A stretch of 64,000 nt of DNA from Sulfitobacter sp. OXR-159 (GCF_034377145.1 NZ_CP139709.1:62001-126000), one strand, 5' to 3'. Positions 51,932 to 62,561 are shown, counted from the first letter of the stretch. The notes: generated by a model not told the origin, from the letters alone. Translations and numbers: made by a program.

Positions 51932-53298
51932 TCTTTTACCACGCTGACAAAATATCTATGTTTACCACTAGCTTCTCTTGGAATTTCTTGGACGAGCTCG
52001 GTATTCACTTCTACTGGGCCTATTTTATCGCGTAGAAGATGAATGAAGTTGCCCAAGTCGACAGCTGACCCTTTTTTTCTAGCGACTACCATGAGCCGAA
52101 ATTTATCCGTGCCATCCTGAATGACCTTGAATTGTGCAATGCCGTCATCGCCGCGTCTCATCAGTTCAATATTAATATAATCAAGATAATGAGACGAAAC
52201 CCCCTTCACGAAACTAGTATTTATAGTGTCGATAGATTTACCGACTGCGAGCCTCATCCGGGGCATCGTGTTTCCGCAGGAGCAACTACCGTTAATAGGG
52301 CCGCCGAGATCTCCAATTCGATACCGGATGAGCGGCATTGCTCTATTATGGAGAGAGGTGACTACGATATCACCAATTTCCCCCTCAGGAACTTCGTTAC
52401 CTTCTTGATCAAGAAATTCTATCTTATAGCAGTCGACTGATATGTGCAGATGCCCCTCTGGACATTCAAAAGCAATCCCCGGCGCCTCGCTCGCACCGTA
52501 ATCAGAAACGACCATTGAACCAAGGGATTCTTCTAAAATTTTTGAATCGGCCGCTCCCAAGTGATCGGCAGTGTATTGAACAAGTAAGCGCTCCTTGGAT
52601 GGGGCCACAAGCGGACTCCTTTCGAACAAATACCGTCCAAGTGCAGCCAAGCTAGAACCATATCCATAGATAACTTTCGGCTGATGATAGCCTATTCCTG
52701 CCGCCACCTCCGACAGAAAGGGTTCATCCAGACTTGCAAAGGTATTAAAGTAAAGTTCGTTACGGAGATAAGCCTTAGTACGGTCAAGAACCTTCCGTCC
52801 GGCACTTGGAGTCCTAACAGACCTCCCCCAGAGAACTAATACCGGGTCCCCCCTATGAACGTTATACCAAGTTCGACCACGTAACTTACAAGCCTCGGCC
52901 CACGATGCATGGGCAGCGTCGTACGCGAATCTAAGCGATTTTCCTGTTGAACCAGAAGTACTTCCATAGAAAATAGTGCCGGGTTTTTTCGCAGTAAAGG
53001 CGTCCGGAGACTCAATCAGTAATGACTTCTCTAAAAAAGGCAGTTGACGGAAACACTTGTAGTCAAATCGCCCAAATTCCGATCGATATCCATCGATTTC
53101 GTCCCACGCATACTGAGCAATCGCAAAAGCTGCGCTTTCCTGATCCGCAAGTAGTCTATCTAGAGGTATGGTTTGATTATAAACAGCGCGGTCAAGCGCC
53201 CTATTTACAAACAAGCCCCTCTTGCGATCAAGGCAAGAGAAGTATCCCCTAGCTATCTCGCGCCGAAATTTCGCTGTCAATCTATTCATTTCATTCAT
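51928..53298 (-). CDS. CapK/PaaK-like adenylate-forming protein
   Basis: 456 aa from 53298 (MNEMNRLTAKFRREIA); starts at 53289 or a TTG at 53346 overlapping the previous gene are possible. It belongs to the phenylacetate-CoA ligase-like branch found in capsule loci: FYGSTSGSTGKSLRFAYDAA (ATP loop), SDYGASEAPGIAFECPEGHL, PLIRYRIGDLGG, CSCGNTMPRMRL (a CxCG pair). Members may activate an acyl or amino acid group for transfer to the polysaccharide, but none is firmly characterised. It is flanked on both sides by glycosyltransferases with overlapping ends, so it is part of the pathway. Confidence 0.82.
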   Translation of the reverse strand: MNEMNRLTAKFRREIARGYFSCLDRKRGLFVNRALDRAVYNQTIPLDRLLADQESAAFAIAQYAWDEIDGYRSEFGRFDYKCFRQLPFLEKSLLIESPDAFTAKKPGTIFYGSTSGSTGKSLRFAYDAAHASWAEACKLRGRTWYNVHRGDPVLVLWGRSVRTPSAGRKVLDRTKAYLRNELYFNTFASLDEPFLSEVAAGIGYHQPKVIYGYGSSLAALGRYLFERSPLVAPSKERLLVQYTADHLGAADSKILEESLGSMVVSDYGASEAPGIAFECPEGHLHISVDCYKIEFLDQEGNEVPEGEIGDIVVTSLHNRAMPLIRYRIGDLGGPINGSCSCGNTMPRMRLAVGKSIDTINTSFVKGVSSHYLDYINIELMRRGDDGIAQFKVIQDGTDKFRLMVVARKKGSAVDLGNFIHLLRDKIGPVEVNTELVQEIPREASGKHRYFVSVVKE

Positions 53299-53342
53299 AA
53301 CCAAGAAAAGTGAATTGCGCTTGTGCGTCGTAGATGGGTTTA

Positions 53343-54422
53343 TCAAAACAGGGAGCTGTACTTCTTAGCTATCTTACTGCTCTGGAAGTCGGCGGCTCGT
53401 TCAGTTAGGACGCTTGGCTCCATAGGGGAATCAAGCATTCCTATGATCGCTTCACAGAGCGCGTTTGAGTCATTCATTGGGACAAGCACCCCAAATTTAC
53501 CATCCTGTAAAATCTCCCTCGGCCCGGTAGGGCAATCTGTACTTACTACTGGGACGCCAAAACTTAGGGCTTCGACAAGCACATTTCCAAAACCTTCACT
53601 ATTGGATGTGTGGACGAAAAGGTCTGCAGAAGAGAACCATGGCCGAAGATCCCCCATGAAACCGGGTAGAAACACACTGCGTTCGAGACCTTTACGCTGA
53701 ATCAGTTGCTCAAGGTTAGGTCGGTCGGGTCCTTCCCCGAGAATGAAAAGGCGTATATTATGAGGTGTCGGCAGGCAAGAAAACGCTTCAATAAGCAACG
53801 CATAATTCTTGGTGCGGGTTAGACTCCCTATCCCAATGATAGTTCTCCCCGGCGATCTCAGCGAAGCTGGTTTTTCTAGTGAAGAGAGCCGCTCAATACT
53901 AAATTTCCGCAACGGGTTATTGATGATTTTGATCTCACTTTGAGGGATCCACGAGATACGACTTATATCTGCCGCAACTCCCCGTGAGACGGCCACGACG
54001 TGGTTGGCCAAACGATAGCCCACCAGTGCACTTATCGCACGAAAAACCCTGTGGGCGCGCTTATCTGACTTTGAGCTATTCGACAAAATCGCATGCTCGC
54101 TTGCAATAGCCACTATCTTCCTACTAACGAATTTCCCCACGAGAGGGCCAATAACCGTCAAAGGCCACATCGCTGAGATTAGAACCTCAATACGATTGCC
54201 GCGAAGATAATGAAACAGCTTCTTGGGCAAATTCCTCATTCTCGCGCATTTCAGGTCGACCACTGAGAAGTGCGTTTGGGCTTCTTCCAATAATTCGCCG
54301 CGAGCGTTTTGAAGCACAAATTCTACCGTATGCCCTCCGCGAACGAACTCATATGCGAGATCAAGATTTACTCTTTCCGCACCGCCACCGCGTAGATCAG
54401 GCAAGAGAATGGCGATCTTCAC
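53343..54422 (-). CDS. Glycosyltransferase (GT4 family)
   Basis: 359 aa. MKIAILLPDLRGGGAERVNL is the classic GT4 start (GGAER near 12-16). VVAVSRGVAADISR, RTIIGIGSLTRTKNYALLIE (donor domain), LFILGEGPDRPNLEQLIQRK, HTSNSEGFGNVLVEALSFGV (E-x7-E) and PVVSTDCPTGPREILQDGKF. Related proteins transfer N-acetyl-hexosamines or their derivatives. Complete active site. It shares one base with the neighbouring GT gene at 54422. Confidence 0.92.
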   Translation of the reverse strand: MKIAILLPDLRGGGAERVNLDLAYEFVRGGHTVEFVLQNARGELLEEAQTHFSVVDLKCARMRNLPKKLFHYLRGNRIEVLISAMWPLTVIGPLVGKFVSRKIVAIASEHAILSNSSKSDKRAHRVFRAISALVGYRLANHVVAVSRGVAADISRISWIPQSEIKIINNPLRKFSIERLSSLEKPASLRSPGRTIIGIGSLTRTKNYALLIEAFSCLPTPHNIRLFILGEGPDRPNLEQLIQRKGLERSVFLPGFMGDLRPWFSSADLFVHTSNSEGFGNVLVEALSFGVPVVSTDCPTGPREILQDGKFGVLVPMNDSNALCEAIIGMLDSPMEPSVLTERAADFQSSKIAKKYSSLF

Positions 54423-55663
54423 TATGTTCTCCTCCTATCAAACACCTTCTTAATGTGTCTCAACTTTCGGAATATCCTTCTGGCGCGGGTTTCCGTATTG
54501 ATTGTGATGTACATCCTACAATATGAAGCTCGCAACCAATTAGTCAGGCTTGGCTTCAAAACAGGAAAAGTGCAAATACCCTGCACAAAGCTAGAGATAT
54601 CATATCCCTCTACTGCCCGAGCACACCGCTTAGATACATAACATTTCTGTTCGAAAGGCATGCGCGCATAGTCCGAAAGGACGTGCGAGAGCAAATGTTT
54701 TGGTATTCCCTCTTGTCTTTCTCCAACATTTCCGAATGGGACGTTATATATAAAACCATAGCAGTGCTTGGGCTCTTGATCTATGGCACAAACCGTTGGA
54801 ACACCTAACTGAGCAGATTGGATCGCTGCTGTACCCATGCCGACAAATACATCATATTCCAATACGGTTCTGTCAAAACTTGACTGCGCAAGAGATCCAA
54901 GAAAGCGCAATTGCCCCCCCGATTCACGCTGTATAGTGGCCAGCAATTGGGCCTCATGCGTACCGTGTCCGTAAATATCCCAAGAAAATATAGGATCTGG
55001 ACCATTCAGATCGTTGAGGATACTTGCCGCACAGAAATTGTACGCTTTAAAAGGGACAATTCTTCCAACCGAACAAATCCTGATCCTTTCGTTACGTTTA
55101 ACGGAAAAACTTTCCCGACGCGCCTCCATGGGCACTGGTATCACTTTGTGCAAGCCGAGATTCTTTCGGAAGAATGCTGCATGGGATTCACGGCACGCCG
55201 AATTCATAAAAAACAAGCCGCTGGAGACGACAAATCGTCCGAGAAAAAAGTTCATCAACTTCAGATGTGAAGCTTCGTGTTCGCGAAAGTAATCACGCGG
55301 GTGAAAAACACCCGCACTAAACGCGATTGTCCTGCCTCTAGTGTGTGAAATACTTTGGGCTACGGCGAAACTTAATGCTGTTGAGAAAGGGTCAAATCCT
55401 GTAATCACCACGTCTTTTGACGAGATTTCGAGAATCTTACACGCTAATGCATTTAGACTCGTCCTACCATCAAACCGAATATGTGTGGCGTATTTCCTTA
55501 GCCCTTCTACAAGCTCACCCCCACTAGAAATCAAGATTACTTGATGGCCTGTTAAATGCAGATGCTGCGATAGGCGGATCACAATATTTTCGATCCCCCC
55601 CTGAACATCCATATTGCTACATACAAGTACGTAAGTCTTGAGCTGACTTCTCTTCTGTTGAAT
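54422..55663 (-). CDS. Glycosyltransferase (GT4-like) with a probable ATT start
   Basis: From the first ATG (55612) the protein is 396 aa but begins with MDVQGGIENIVIRLSQHL, that is, inside the usual N-terminus, without the first beta-strand. The frame upstream encodes KTYVLVCSN, exactly such a strand, and contains no ATG, GTG or TTG before the stop at 55714-55716. An ATT at 55661-55663 preceded by AGGGAG at 7 nt would give a normal start, MQQKRSQLKTYVLVCSN, and 413 aa. Other motifs: SVGRIVPFKAYNFCAASILN, YGHGTHEAQLLATI, EYDVFVGMGTAAIQSAQLGV, PTVCAIDQEP. The E-x7-E catalytic pair is not evident, so activity is uncertain. Confidence 0.8.
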   Translation of the reverse strand: MQQKRSQLKTYVLVCSNMDVQGGIENIVIRLSQHLHLTGHQVILISSGGELVEGLRKYATHIRFDGRTSLNALACKILEISSKDVVITGFDPFSTALSFAVAQSISHTRGRTIAFSAGVFHPRDYFREHEASHLKLMNFFLGRFVVSSGLFFMNSACRESHAAFFRKNLGLHKVIPVPMEARRESFSVKRNERIRICSVGRIVPFKAYNFCAASILNDLNGPDPIFSWDIYGHGTHEAQLLATIQRESGGQLRFLGSLAQSSFDRTVLEYDVFVGMGTAAIQSAQLGVPTVCAIDQEPKHCYGFIYNVPFGNVGERQEGIPKHLLSHVLSDYARMPFEQKCYVSKRCARAVEGYDISSFVQGICTFPVLKPSLTNWLRASYCRMYITINTETRARRIFRKLRHIKKVFDRRRT

Positions 55664-55789
55664 CGTCTTACTCCCTAGGCCGCAGAAAGACCTGACATTT
55701 CTATTTGCTAGAATTCAGCTTACAGGCCAACCATTATCTGAGCTATGCATGCGAAGTTCGTTTGTAGCACCAATACGCTTTTCGCTTTT

Positions 55790-57292
55790 TTAATCTAGCC
55801 TATACCGTATCGGCCAGTTGATCCGACGGAAGGCTCGAGCGAATTGCGTGGCGACCCGTCCCTCTGATCCTATTTTTGCCAGCACGACCCTTAGGCCGAA
55901 CACCGCGGATAGCAGCGCCAGACCGATAGAGGCAAGTGCCGCCACCTCCGGCGCTGTTCGTGCGAGGATCAAGAGACACAAGGTTAAGGTTGCGTGTAGC
56001 CCTACCAAAAGGAGAGAGAGTGATTGCCAGCGAAAACCCTGGCATAGATGGACGAGGATGTTAATTAAGGCGAAGTGTAAGAAGTATGCAATCAGGAATG
56101 CGGGGCCCGCAACGGTCAAGCCGTATGCCTCAAGGCCAAACCACAGCATTGCTAGGAAAAGAACATTGAAGTTGATCTGAACCAGTAGAAAAATTCCTCC
56201 GCGTGCCGCGGCGACAAATGAAAATCCAAGCGCCCAGCTGGCGAGCTTGAACACATTACCCACCGTCTGCCATTGCAGCAACTCCACGGCAGGCACGAAT
56301 TCTGCTGAGTAGAGCAATGTGACCGCCCAAGGTGCGAGCCCGATCAGCAACAACAGAATAGGCCCGCCGATCGCCAGCCCGAGCTGTGCCTGATCGTTCA
56401 TCAATCGGTTCGCGGCGGCGCGGTCAGTGATAACTTCGGTCAAGCGGGGATAGTAATCCGCAGCCATCGCCCCCAGCAGGAACCCGACATAAGTCATCGT
56501 GATACCCCAGGCCGCGGCGAAGTGACCCGCCGCCTCTAGTCCTAGTTCTTGAGTAATACGGCCGCGCACCAGCAACAGTGTCGCCGTCGTGGCAAGACCG
56601 CTTAGCATAAACGCCGCGCCCAATTTGACCATCGGCTTCCAGACATCCCAGATCTCGGCGACGCTGGGGCGGTCTGTGGTGGGCTTTGGAAGGAGACGAG
56701 TAAATCGCATAGCGATCACGAATGTCGCAAGCGGCTGAACCACAACGAACCAAACCAGCCCAGCCTCACCATAAAGCCACACTGCTGCAAGTCCGGCGAT
56801 GGTGCCGACCAAAGCGCTGATGACTGTAACGCGGCCAAGATCGCCGATTCGACGCATGCCTTGCAGCAGTGTCGTGTGTGCAGTACCGAGCAAGGTCAGC
56901 AGTATGGCAAGGCCAATCAAGCCCACCTCGGTTGCGTAAGACCGATCTCCGAAAAGCCATTCGGATATTGGCGCGCTGAACAGCCATACCCCAAGCATGG
57001 CGAACGCGCCCTGCACCAGATGGGCGGCCAACAGCACACGCCTGACACGGCTAAGCGCCTGCTCCTCCCCCTTGGCGCGGGCAATCTGTCGCACGCCGCT
57101 AGACCCAATGCCAAGACCGGCAGCCGTCGTCACCACGCCCTGAAGGCTCGTATATATGCTGAGCAGGCCAACCCCTGAGGGTCCAAGCAGTACCGCCAGT
57201 AATTTGATCCGAAATATGGAAATTACGATATTGACTGCTTGGGCGCTGCCAATAACCATCATCGATTTTATGAGGCCGCGTGATTCAGACAT
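55790..57292 (-). CDS. wzx: Wzx-type lipid-linked oligosaccharide flippase
   Basis: 500 aa from 57292 ([20 protein letters not shown]), overlapping the sulfotransferase-like gene by 8 nt. About 12-14 membrane helices. The N-terminal half resembles O-antigen translocases: LLGPSGVGLLSIYTSLQGVV, TTAAGLGIGSSGVRQIARAK. It flips undecaprenyl-linked repeat units to the periplasm, where the EpsG/Wzy-like protein joins them. Second half: VTLLYSAEFVPAVELLQWQT is typical of WzxE-like proteins. Confidence 0.88.
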   Translation of the reverse strand: MSESRGLIKSMMVIGSAQAVNIVISIFRIKLLAVLLGPSGVGLLSIYTSLQGVVTTAAGLGIGSSGVRQIARAKGEEQALSRVRRVLLAAHLVQGAFAMLGVWLFSAPISEWLFGDRSYATEVGLIGLAILLTLLGTAHTTLLQGMRRIGDLGRVTVISALVGTIAGLAAVWLYGEAGLVWFVVVQPLATFVIAMRFTRLLPKPTTDRPSVAEIWDVWKPMVKLGAAFMLSGLATTATLLLVRGRITQELGLEAAGHFAAAWGITMTYVGFLLGAMAADYYPRLTEVITDRAAANRLMNDQAQLGLAIGGPILLLLIGLAPWAVTLLYSAEFVPAVELLQWQTVGNVFKLASWALGFSFVAAARGGIFLLVQINFNVLFLAMLWFGLEAYGLTVAGPAFLIAYFLHFALINILVHLCQGFRWQSLSLLLVGLHATLTLCLLILARTAPEVAALASIGLALLSAVFGLRVVLAKIGSEGRVATQFARAFRRINWPIRYRLD

Positions 57293-58184
57293 TTCTGCCC
57301 AAAATCTGTCGCCGCATTCCCTGATACCCAGCATCAAGCCGTTCAGTTACGTCTAAAGGTACAGTCAAGTCGTGCAGTTGAGCTTTACGAAGTACTATTC
57401 TGTCAATCAGCGCAACGCAGCGCCGATAACCGGGCCAATGCCGTAATCCGAAGATGCTAATCGCCTTTTGTACAAGACGCAGCCTGCCCAGATTCTTCAG
57501 GGAGACGCTGGGCAATTTTCGGGCTGTTGGAGCGCGGCCAATTAGTCCGCTATTGTGTTTATCAATTTGCAAAGTGGTTCCTATATACTCGTCTTTATCT
57601 ATAAGTTCACCCAAGTCTAACTTGCCAGCAGAGAGAGTTTCAAAATCAATTAACTTCACATCTACGAAGCCTGCCTCATTAATAATCTTCAAGAGTTCCT
57701 CATAGTCATAGCATATCGCTCTTTGGTCACGACAAAACGCAGAAAAATCTAGCTGTAGGCCGATTGGCAATGATCGAAATATCTCTTGATAATAGGACGG
57801 TAGGGCAAGTTTTGGATCCCGCAGCGTTATCACTATACGACAAGGCAGGTTGCCAAGAACTTCCTTCAGCCTGCTGATCTTTTCCTGGACAGATGCGTGT
57901 TTTTGATGCACCAGAAGCATTTCTTCTGAGAGAAATATTGTCTTTCCAGAGTTTACTTGAACTGTAAGCTCATGGGTAAGATCAATTTGGTCATTCCGAG
58001 AAAAGTTAGTTTTTTTTGCACAGAACTCGTGTAACCTATAACTTAAACTTCCTGTATTAAGGTCGCGCGGCTGAAATGTTCCCGCAAACAGAAATTCTGA
58101 GCTTTTAATGGAACCAAGGGCGATTTGCATTGAAGTAGTTGCAGTCTTAGGCGGACCTATATGACATATAATTTTCCCTTTCAC
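57285..58184 (-). CDS. Sulfotransferase-like protein
   Basis: 299 aa from a GTG at 58184 that overlaps the aminotransferase stop (GTGA) and has AAGGGG 7 nt upstream; a much earlier frame opening is an artefact. The start [20 protein letters not shown] carries the 5'-phosphosulfate loop (PPKTATTS), and [20 protein letters not shown] is the 3'-phosphate motif (RDPxxxxxSxY). This predicts PAPS-dependent sulfation of a sugar or glycolipid intermediate. Low GC relative to neighbours suggests separate acquisition. Confidence 0.8.
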   Translation of the reverse strand: MKGKIICHIGPPKTATTSMQIALGSIKSSEFLFAGTFQPRDLNTGSLSYRLHEFCAKKTNFSRNDQIDLTHELTVQVNSGKTIFLSEEMLLVHQKHASVQEKISRLKEVLGNLPCRIVITLRDPKLALPSYYQEIFRSLPIGLQLDFSAFCRDQRAICYDYEELLKIINEAGFVDVKLIDFETLSAGKLDLGELIDKDEYIGTTLQIDKHNSGLIGRAPTARKLPSVSLKNLGRLRLVQKAISIFGLRHWPGYRRCVALIDRIVLRKAQLHDLTVPLDVTERLDAGYQGMRRQILGRNV

Positions 58185-59284
58185 GAGATTTCCCCTTGCA
58201 TAAGCTGAGTAGTAACAAGGTTGATACTCTTCGCATCCATTTGTGGCCAAATCGGCAGGCTCAGCACTTCTTCAGCCATTTGCCGTGCGAGAGTGAAATC
58301 ATTAACGGCCATGCCGAGCCTTGCATAAGCTTCTTGCATATGTGGAGGGATCGGATAGTGGATCAATGTGCCGATGTCAGCCGCTGCAAGTCGCTGTTGC
58401 AGCGCATCCCGTTCGGTGCTGCGAATGACATACAGATGCCACACGGGGGCAGCCCAGTCGGGGACATGGGGAAGGATCAGCCCGCTGCTTTCCAGCCCCT
58501 TGGTATAGAGGTCCGCGATCTCCCGGCGACGGTCCGTCCACTCGTCAAGATGCTTTAGCTTCACCCGCAGCACTGCCGCCTGGATCGGGTCGAGGCGCGA
58601 GTTCACGCCCTGCACTTCGTTCACGTATTTCACTCGGCTGCCGTAATTACGCAGCACTTGAACCTTGTCCGCCAGCTCGGGGCGGTTCGTGGTAATGGCA
58701 CCACCATCGCCCAAGGCGCCAAGGTTTTTTCCAGGGTAAAAACTCCAACAGACAATATCGCCATGTGCCCCGATACGCTTGCCTTTGTAGCGTGCGCCAT
58801 GGGCCTGTGCCGCATCCTCGACCACCTTAATGCCGTGCTGCCGCGCGAGCGTCAGGATCGGATCTAAGTCGGCGGGCTGACCATACAGATGAACCGGCAG
58901 CAGAACTTTGGTCTGCGGTGTGATTGCAGCGGCGATCCGGGGAGGGTCAATGTTGTGTGTCGCGGGATCGGGTTCGACTGGCACCGGCGTAGCGCCAACT
59001 GCGGAAACTGCCATCCAGGTGGCGATATAGGTGTTGGACGGCACGATCACCTCGTCGCCCGGACCGACATCGAGTGCGCGCAGCGCGAGGATCAGCGCAT
59101 CAAGTCCGTTGGCCAGCCCCACGGCGTGATTGGCCTCGCAGTATTCGGCCCACTCCGCTTCAAACGCGTCAACTTCTGGCCCGAGGATGTACCAGCCGCT
59201 ATCCAGCACGCGCGAGACTGCCGTGTCGATTTCAGGCTTCAGTTCGCGGTAGGATGCACCAAGATCGAGGAAGGGGATTTTCAT
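58181..59284 (-). CDS. fdtB: PLP-dependent sugar aminotransferase (DegT/DnrJ family, FdtB-like)
   Basis: 367 aa. Start motif [20 protein letters not shown]; substrate loop [16 protein letters not shown] Asp in [15 protein letters not shown]; Schiff-base Lys186 in [37 protein letters not shown]. It matches the group that transfers an amino group from glutamate to C3 of dTDP-3-keto-6-deoxyhexoses. Adjacent FdtA-like isomerase and an acetyltransferase complete a pathway to a dTDP-3-acetamido-3,6-dideoxyhexose (Fucp3NAc or Quip3NAc); which epimer forms depends on the isomerase. Start overlaps the isomerase stop by 4 nt. Confidence 0.9.
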   Translation of the reverse strand: MKIPFLDLGASYRELKPEIDTAVSRVLDSGWYILGPEVDAFEAEWAEYCEANHAVGLANGLDALILALRALDVGPGDEVIVPSNTYIATWMAVSAVGATPVPVEPDPATHNIDPPRIAAAITPQTKVLLPVHLYGQPADLDPILTLARQHGIKVVEDAAQAHGARYKGKRIGAHGDIVCWSFYPGKNLGALGDGGAITTNRPELADKVQVLRNYGSRVKYVNEVQGVNSRLDPIQAAVLRVKLKHLDEWTDRRREIADLYTKGLESSGLILPHVPDWAAPVWHLYVIRSTERDALQQRLAAADIGTLIHYPIPPHMQEAYARLGMAVNDFTLARQMAEEVLSLPIWPQMDAKSINLVTTQLMQGEIS

Positions 59285-59715
59285 TTTACGCCCTCGTTTA
59301 CGGCCAAGGTGAAATCATCATAGTCGCGAAAGTAGTCGTTTTCGTCATAGGGGTGCGATGCCAAAACCATGCAAACCGCTCCTTGGCTAAAACTGTCCAT
59401 TTCCCGCCAAATTAAACGATTGATATAGAGGCCCTTGCGCGGATCTCGCAGCCAATATTCAGACTTGGTCTTACCATCGTCTATTTTCATTCTAAAGCTG
59501 CCGGACAAGGCAAAAACCACCTGTTCCAGATCACGGTGTGCGTGACCGCCACGCTCCGCGTCGACCGGCACGTTGTAAAGGTAATACACACGTCGGATCG
59601 GAAATGGGACGTGGCGCTCCCCTTCGATGAAGGTCAAATCGCCTCGCGGGTCTGTTACAGCGGGCAGATCGATGAGCCGCACATGACCGGCTGAAGATTT
59701 GTTTTGTTCAATCAT
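59281..59715 (-). CDS. fdtA: dTDP-4-keto-6-deoxyglucose 3,4-ketoisomerase (FdtA/QdtA-like)
   Basis: 144 aa from 59715 ([20 protein letters not shown]) with AGGAAG 6-7 nt upstream. WxcM-like cupin: [40 protein letters not shown] (catalytic His pair), [14 protein letters not shown], and the end [20 protein letters not shown]. Moves the keto group from C4 to C3 so that FdtB can aminate it. The start overlaps the acetyltransferase gene by 8 nt. FdtA and QdtA cannot be told apart by eye. Confidence 0.9.
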   Translation of the reverse strand: MIEQNKSSAGHVRLIDLPAVTDPRGDLTFIEGERHVPFPIRRVYYLYNVPVDAERGGHAHRDLEQVVFALSGSFRMKIDDGKTKSEYWLRDPRKGLYINRLIWREMDSFSQGAVCMVLASHPYDENDYFRDYDDFTLAVNEGVK

Positions 59716-60265
59716 TGTTACTTCCTGATTGCAGAACATCCATGTGCGCCAGCTTATTTGCTGCAAACTGCGCCCGAGAATAGATGAAGAATATGTCCTC
59801 ATCTGTCCGGTAAGTTTCGGTCATGCCAAGACGCCGGTAGAAGGCTTCTGCATGAGTGTTTTGCTTCCGCACATCGATGTTCGCTATATCAAGACCGATA
59901 GTGTCAAAACCAAAGCCGAATGACAAAACAGCGCTCTCTAATGCTGCCTTCCGTGGCTTGTTATGATCAAGGATCCAGCTTCCCCATGTGAATTGATCAC
60001 CGGCTATGTCATAAAGGCGCACAACGCCGCAGCGCACTCCGTCTTTACGTTCGATCACGAAGTAATATTCTGAACCAGCGGCCTCACGCGTTTTATAAGC
60101 TTCGATCCAACTGCGCTGATCTTCCACTGTGCCAGTCACGGTGGACAGGTGGCCATTATAGGTCGGATCCGTCCGCAACCCATGAATATACTGGGCATCC
60201 TCCGGACGGACGAGCCGAAGAGAAAGCTGAACTCCGTCGATCTTAGACAAAGCCGGGTGTTTCAT
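59708..60265 (-). CDS. GNAT-family acetyltransferase
   Basis: 185 aa: [60 protein letters not shown], and [20 protein letters not shown] (acetyl-CoA-binding end of the GNAT fold). Placed between the TviB-like gene and FdtA with overlapping ends, it probably N-acetylates the amino sugar made by FdtA/FdtB, a role filled by hexapeptide-type enzymes in the best known Fdt and Qdt pathways. Confidence 0.85.
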   Translation of the reverse strand: MKHPALSKIDGVQLSLRLVRPEDAQYIHGLRTDPTYNGHLSTVTGTVEDQRSWIEAYKTREAAGSEYYFVIERKDGVRCGVVRLYDIAGDQFTWGSWILDHNKPRKAALESAVLSFGFGFDTIGLDIANIDVRKQNTHAEAFYRRLGMTETYRTDEDIFFIYSRAQFAANKLAHMDVLQSGSNND

Positions 60266-61536
60266 AGCCTCAGATCGCTTTCTTGCGTATCAAGAACATT
60301 CTTCAGGTCATAAAGGACATGGTCAGCCTTGCCAAAACCGCGGATCACGTCCGCCCCCATCGCCTTGAACTGTTCATGCGCGACGGCCAGAACGATCCCG
60401 TCGTAACCGCCATCTTTATGAGGCTGCACGAGGTCCAGCCCGTATTCATGGCGCGCTTCATCCGCGTTCGTCCACGGATCGTGCACATCAACCTGAATGC
60501 CATAATCCTGCAATTCGCTCACAACGTCGACGACACGGGTATTGCGCAGATCAGGGCAGTTTTCCTTGAACGTCAGACCGAGAATTAACACGCGCGCACC
60601 GTCGACCTGGATTCGGCGTTTGAGCATAGCCTTGACCAACTGACCGGCAACATAGGCGCCCATTCCGTCATTGATGCGCCGCCCCGCCAAGATTACCTGC
60701 GGGTGATAGCCGATCGTCTCGGCCTTGTGGGTCAGATAGTAGGGGTCCACCCCGATGCAATGGCCGCCAACCAAGCCCGGTCGGAACGGCAGGAAGTTCC
60801 ACTTAGTGCCGGCTGCTTTGAGCACCGCCTCTGTGTCGATGCCCATCTTGTTGAAGATGATCGCCAGTTCGTTGATCAGCGCGATGTTCAGATCACGCTG
60901 TGTATTCTCAATTACCTTCGCGGCCTCGGCCACCCGGATGCTTTCAGCGCTATAGGTGCCTGCGGTGATGATGCTGGCATAGAGCTGATCCACCACTTCT
61001 GCAATCTCAGGCGTCGATCCAGACGTCACCTTGCGAATATCCGGCAGACGGTGTGTCTTGTCGCCCGGGTTGATACGTTCAGGAGAATACCCAGCAAAGA
61101 AGTCCTTATTGTAGGTCAAACCGGACACGCGCTCCAGCACGGGGACGCAATCTTCCTCTGTGGCCCCAGGATAAACAGTGGATTCATAGATCACGATATC
61201 GCCACATTTTAGGACCTTGCCCAAAGCTTCAGAGGCCTTTATCAGGGGCGTCAGGTCCGGACGCTTGTGGGCATCAATTGGCGTAGGAACGGTGACGATG
61301 TAGATGTTCGCCTCAGCCAAATCTGCGGGATCTGACGTGAAAGATAAATGCGCGGCTTCACGAAGTTCATCTCCGGAGACTTCCAGTGTGCTGTCGCGGC
61401 CGTCGTGCAGCGCATCAATGCGGGCTTGGTTGATATCAAAGCCGATCACGGGGCGGATCTTGCCGAACTCCACCGCAAGCGGAAGGCCGACATAGCCAAG
61501 CCCGATGACCGCTATCTTCTTCATTTCTTGCATCAT
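60262..61536 (-). CDS. Nucleotide-sugar dehydrogenase (TviB/WbpA-type)
   Basis: 424 aa; ATG 61536 overlaps the epimerase stop (ATGA), and 61533 and 61524 are alternatives. [20 protein letters not shown] (NAD site), [54 protein letters not shown], the catalytic Cys in [20 protein letters not shown]. This set marks the UDP-N-acetylhexosamine 6-dehydrogenases (Vi antigen TviB and related), giving UDP-GlcNAcA or UDP-GalNAcA. It is the third nucleotide-sugar dehydrogenase in the window, with a different predicted substrate from the two Ugd proteins. Confidence 0.92.
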   Translation of the reverse strand: MMQEMKKIAVIGLGYVGLPLAVEFGKIRPVIGFDINQARIDALHDGRDSTLEVSGDELREAAHLSFTSDPADLAEANIYIVTVPTPIDAHKRPDLTPLIKASEALGKVLKCGDIVIYESTVYPGATEEDCVPVLERVSGLTYNKDFFAGYSPERINPGDKTHRLPDIRKVTSGSTPEIAEVVDQLYASIITAGTYSAESIRVAEAAKVIENTQRDLNIALINELAIIFNKMGIDTEAVLKAAGTKWNFLPFRPGLVGGHCIGVDPYYLTHKAETIGYHPQVILAGRRINDGMGAYVAGQLVKAMLKRRIQVDGARVLILGLTFKENCPDLRNTRVVDVVSELQDYGIQVDVHDPWTNADEARHEYGLDLVQPHKDGGYDGIVLAVAHEQFKAMGADVIRGFGKADHVLYDLKNVLDTQESDLRL

Positions 61537-62561
61537 TTCCCCGAATATTCCCTGTACCATTCAACAAACCGCGCAATGCCATCCCGAAAATCGGTCTGCG
61601 GACGATAGCTGGTCAGTGTTTTCAAAAGCTCTGCATTGGCCCAAGTCGCGGGCACATCACCGGTTTGCATGCCCATATAATTTCGCTCAGCTTTCTGCCC
61701 CAAGCAGTCTTCGATGGCGTCGACAAAATCAAGCAAGCGCACCTTGTCGGAATTACCGATGTTCACCACTCGGTAGGGCGCAGCAGACGATAGGCTATCC
61801 CCCTGAGGCACTACACCATGGCTCGGACGCGCGGGCACCGCATCGATCAGCAGCCGGATAGCGAGGACTAGATCATCAACATACGTGAAGTCACGGTACA
61901 TTTCGCCATGATTGTAGATGTCGATGGGACGGCCATCCAAGATCGCATCGACAAATTTATAGAGCGCAAGATCCGGACGCCCCCAGGGGCCATAGACCGT
62001 GAAGAACCGAAACATTGTGGTTGGCAGAGTATAGAGATGCGAATAGGCGTGCGCCATACTCTCATTGGCCTTTTTGGTCGCGGCGTATATCGTCAGCTGC
62101 GTGTCAGCCTTTTCGGTCTCAACGAATGGCATTTCTACGTTCGCTCCATAGACGGAGGAAGTCGACGCCATCATCAGGTGCTGGACTTCGAGACGACGCG
62201 CGGCTTCCATCACATTGAACGTACCGATGACATTGCTGTCGAGGTAAGCCCGCGGGTTCTCAAGGCTGTAGCGCACGCCTGCTTGGGCTGCGAGATGGAC
62301 AATCACGTCCGGCGCAAATTCATCTGCAGTCCGGTCGAACAGCGCCTGATCCTCCAGCATGCCTTCGGTTGCAGCGAAGTTCGGGTTCTGCAGCAGCATT
62401 TGATGGCGACGTTGCTTCAAGGCCACATCGTAATAGTCCGTCATCCCGTCAAAGCCGTGGATCATGAACCCTTCAGCAAGCAGCAGTTTGGCAAGATGGA
62501 AACCGATAAACCCGGCGGTGCCTGTGATCAGAACGCGTTGCATATTGTTACTTTCTTTCAT
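61533..62561 (-). CDS. NAD-dependent UDP-sugar 4-epimerase (CapI/UDP-glucuronate type)
   Basis: 342 aa if started at 62561, which overlaps the ugd stop (ATGA); an ATG at 62543 ([20 protein letters not shown]) also fits. GTAGFIG cofactor motif, [60 protein letters not shown] (YxxxK), [20 protein letters not shown]. These blocks, especially [14 protein letters not shown], are typical of UDP-glucuronate 4-epimerases and CapI/WbpP relatives. With Ugd upstream it would give UDP-galacturonate; with the TviB-like enzyme downstream, UDP-GalNAcA. I favour UDP-glucuronate. Confidence 0.88.
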   Translation of the reverse strand: MKESNNMQRVLITGTAGFIGFHLAKLLLAEGFMIHGFDGMTDYYDVALKQRRHQMLLQNPNFAATEGMLEDQALFDRTADEFAPDVIVHLAAQAGVRYSLENPRAYLDSNVIGTFNVMEAARRLEVQHLMMASTSSVYGANVEMPFVETEKADTQLTIYAATKKANESMAHAYSHLYTLPTTMFRFFTVYGPWGRPDLALYKFVDAILDGRPIDIYNHGEMYRDFTYVDDLVLAIRLLIDAVPARPSHGVVPQGDSLSSAAPYRVVNIGNSDKVRLLDFVDAIEDCLGQKAERNYMGMQTGDVPATWANAELLKTLTSYRPQTDFRDGIARFVEWYREYSGK

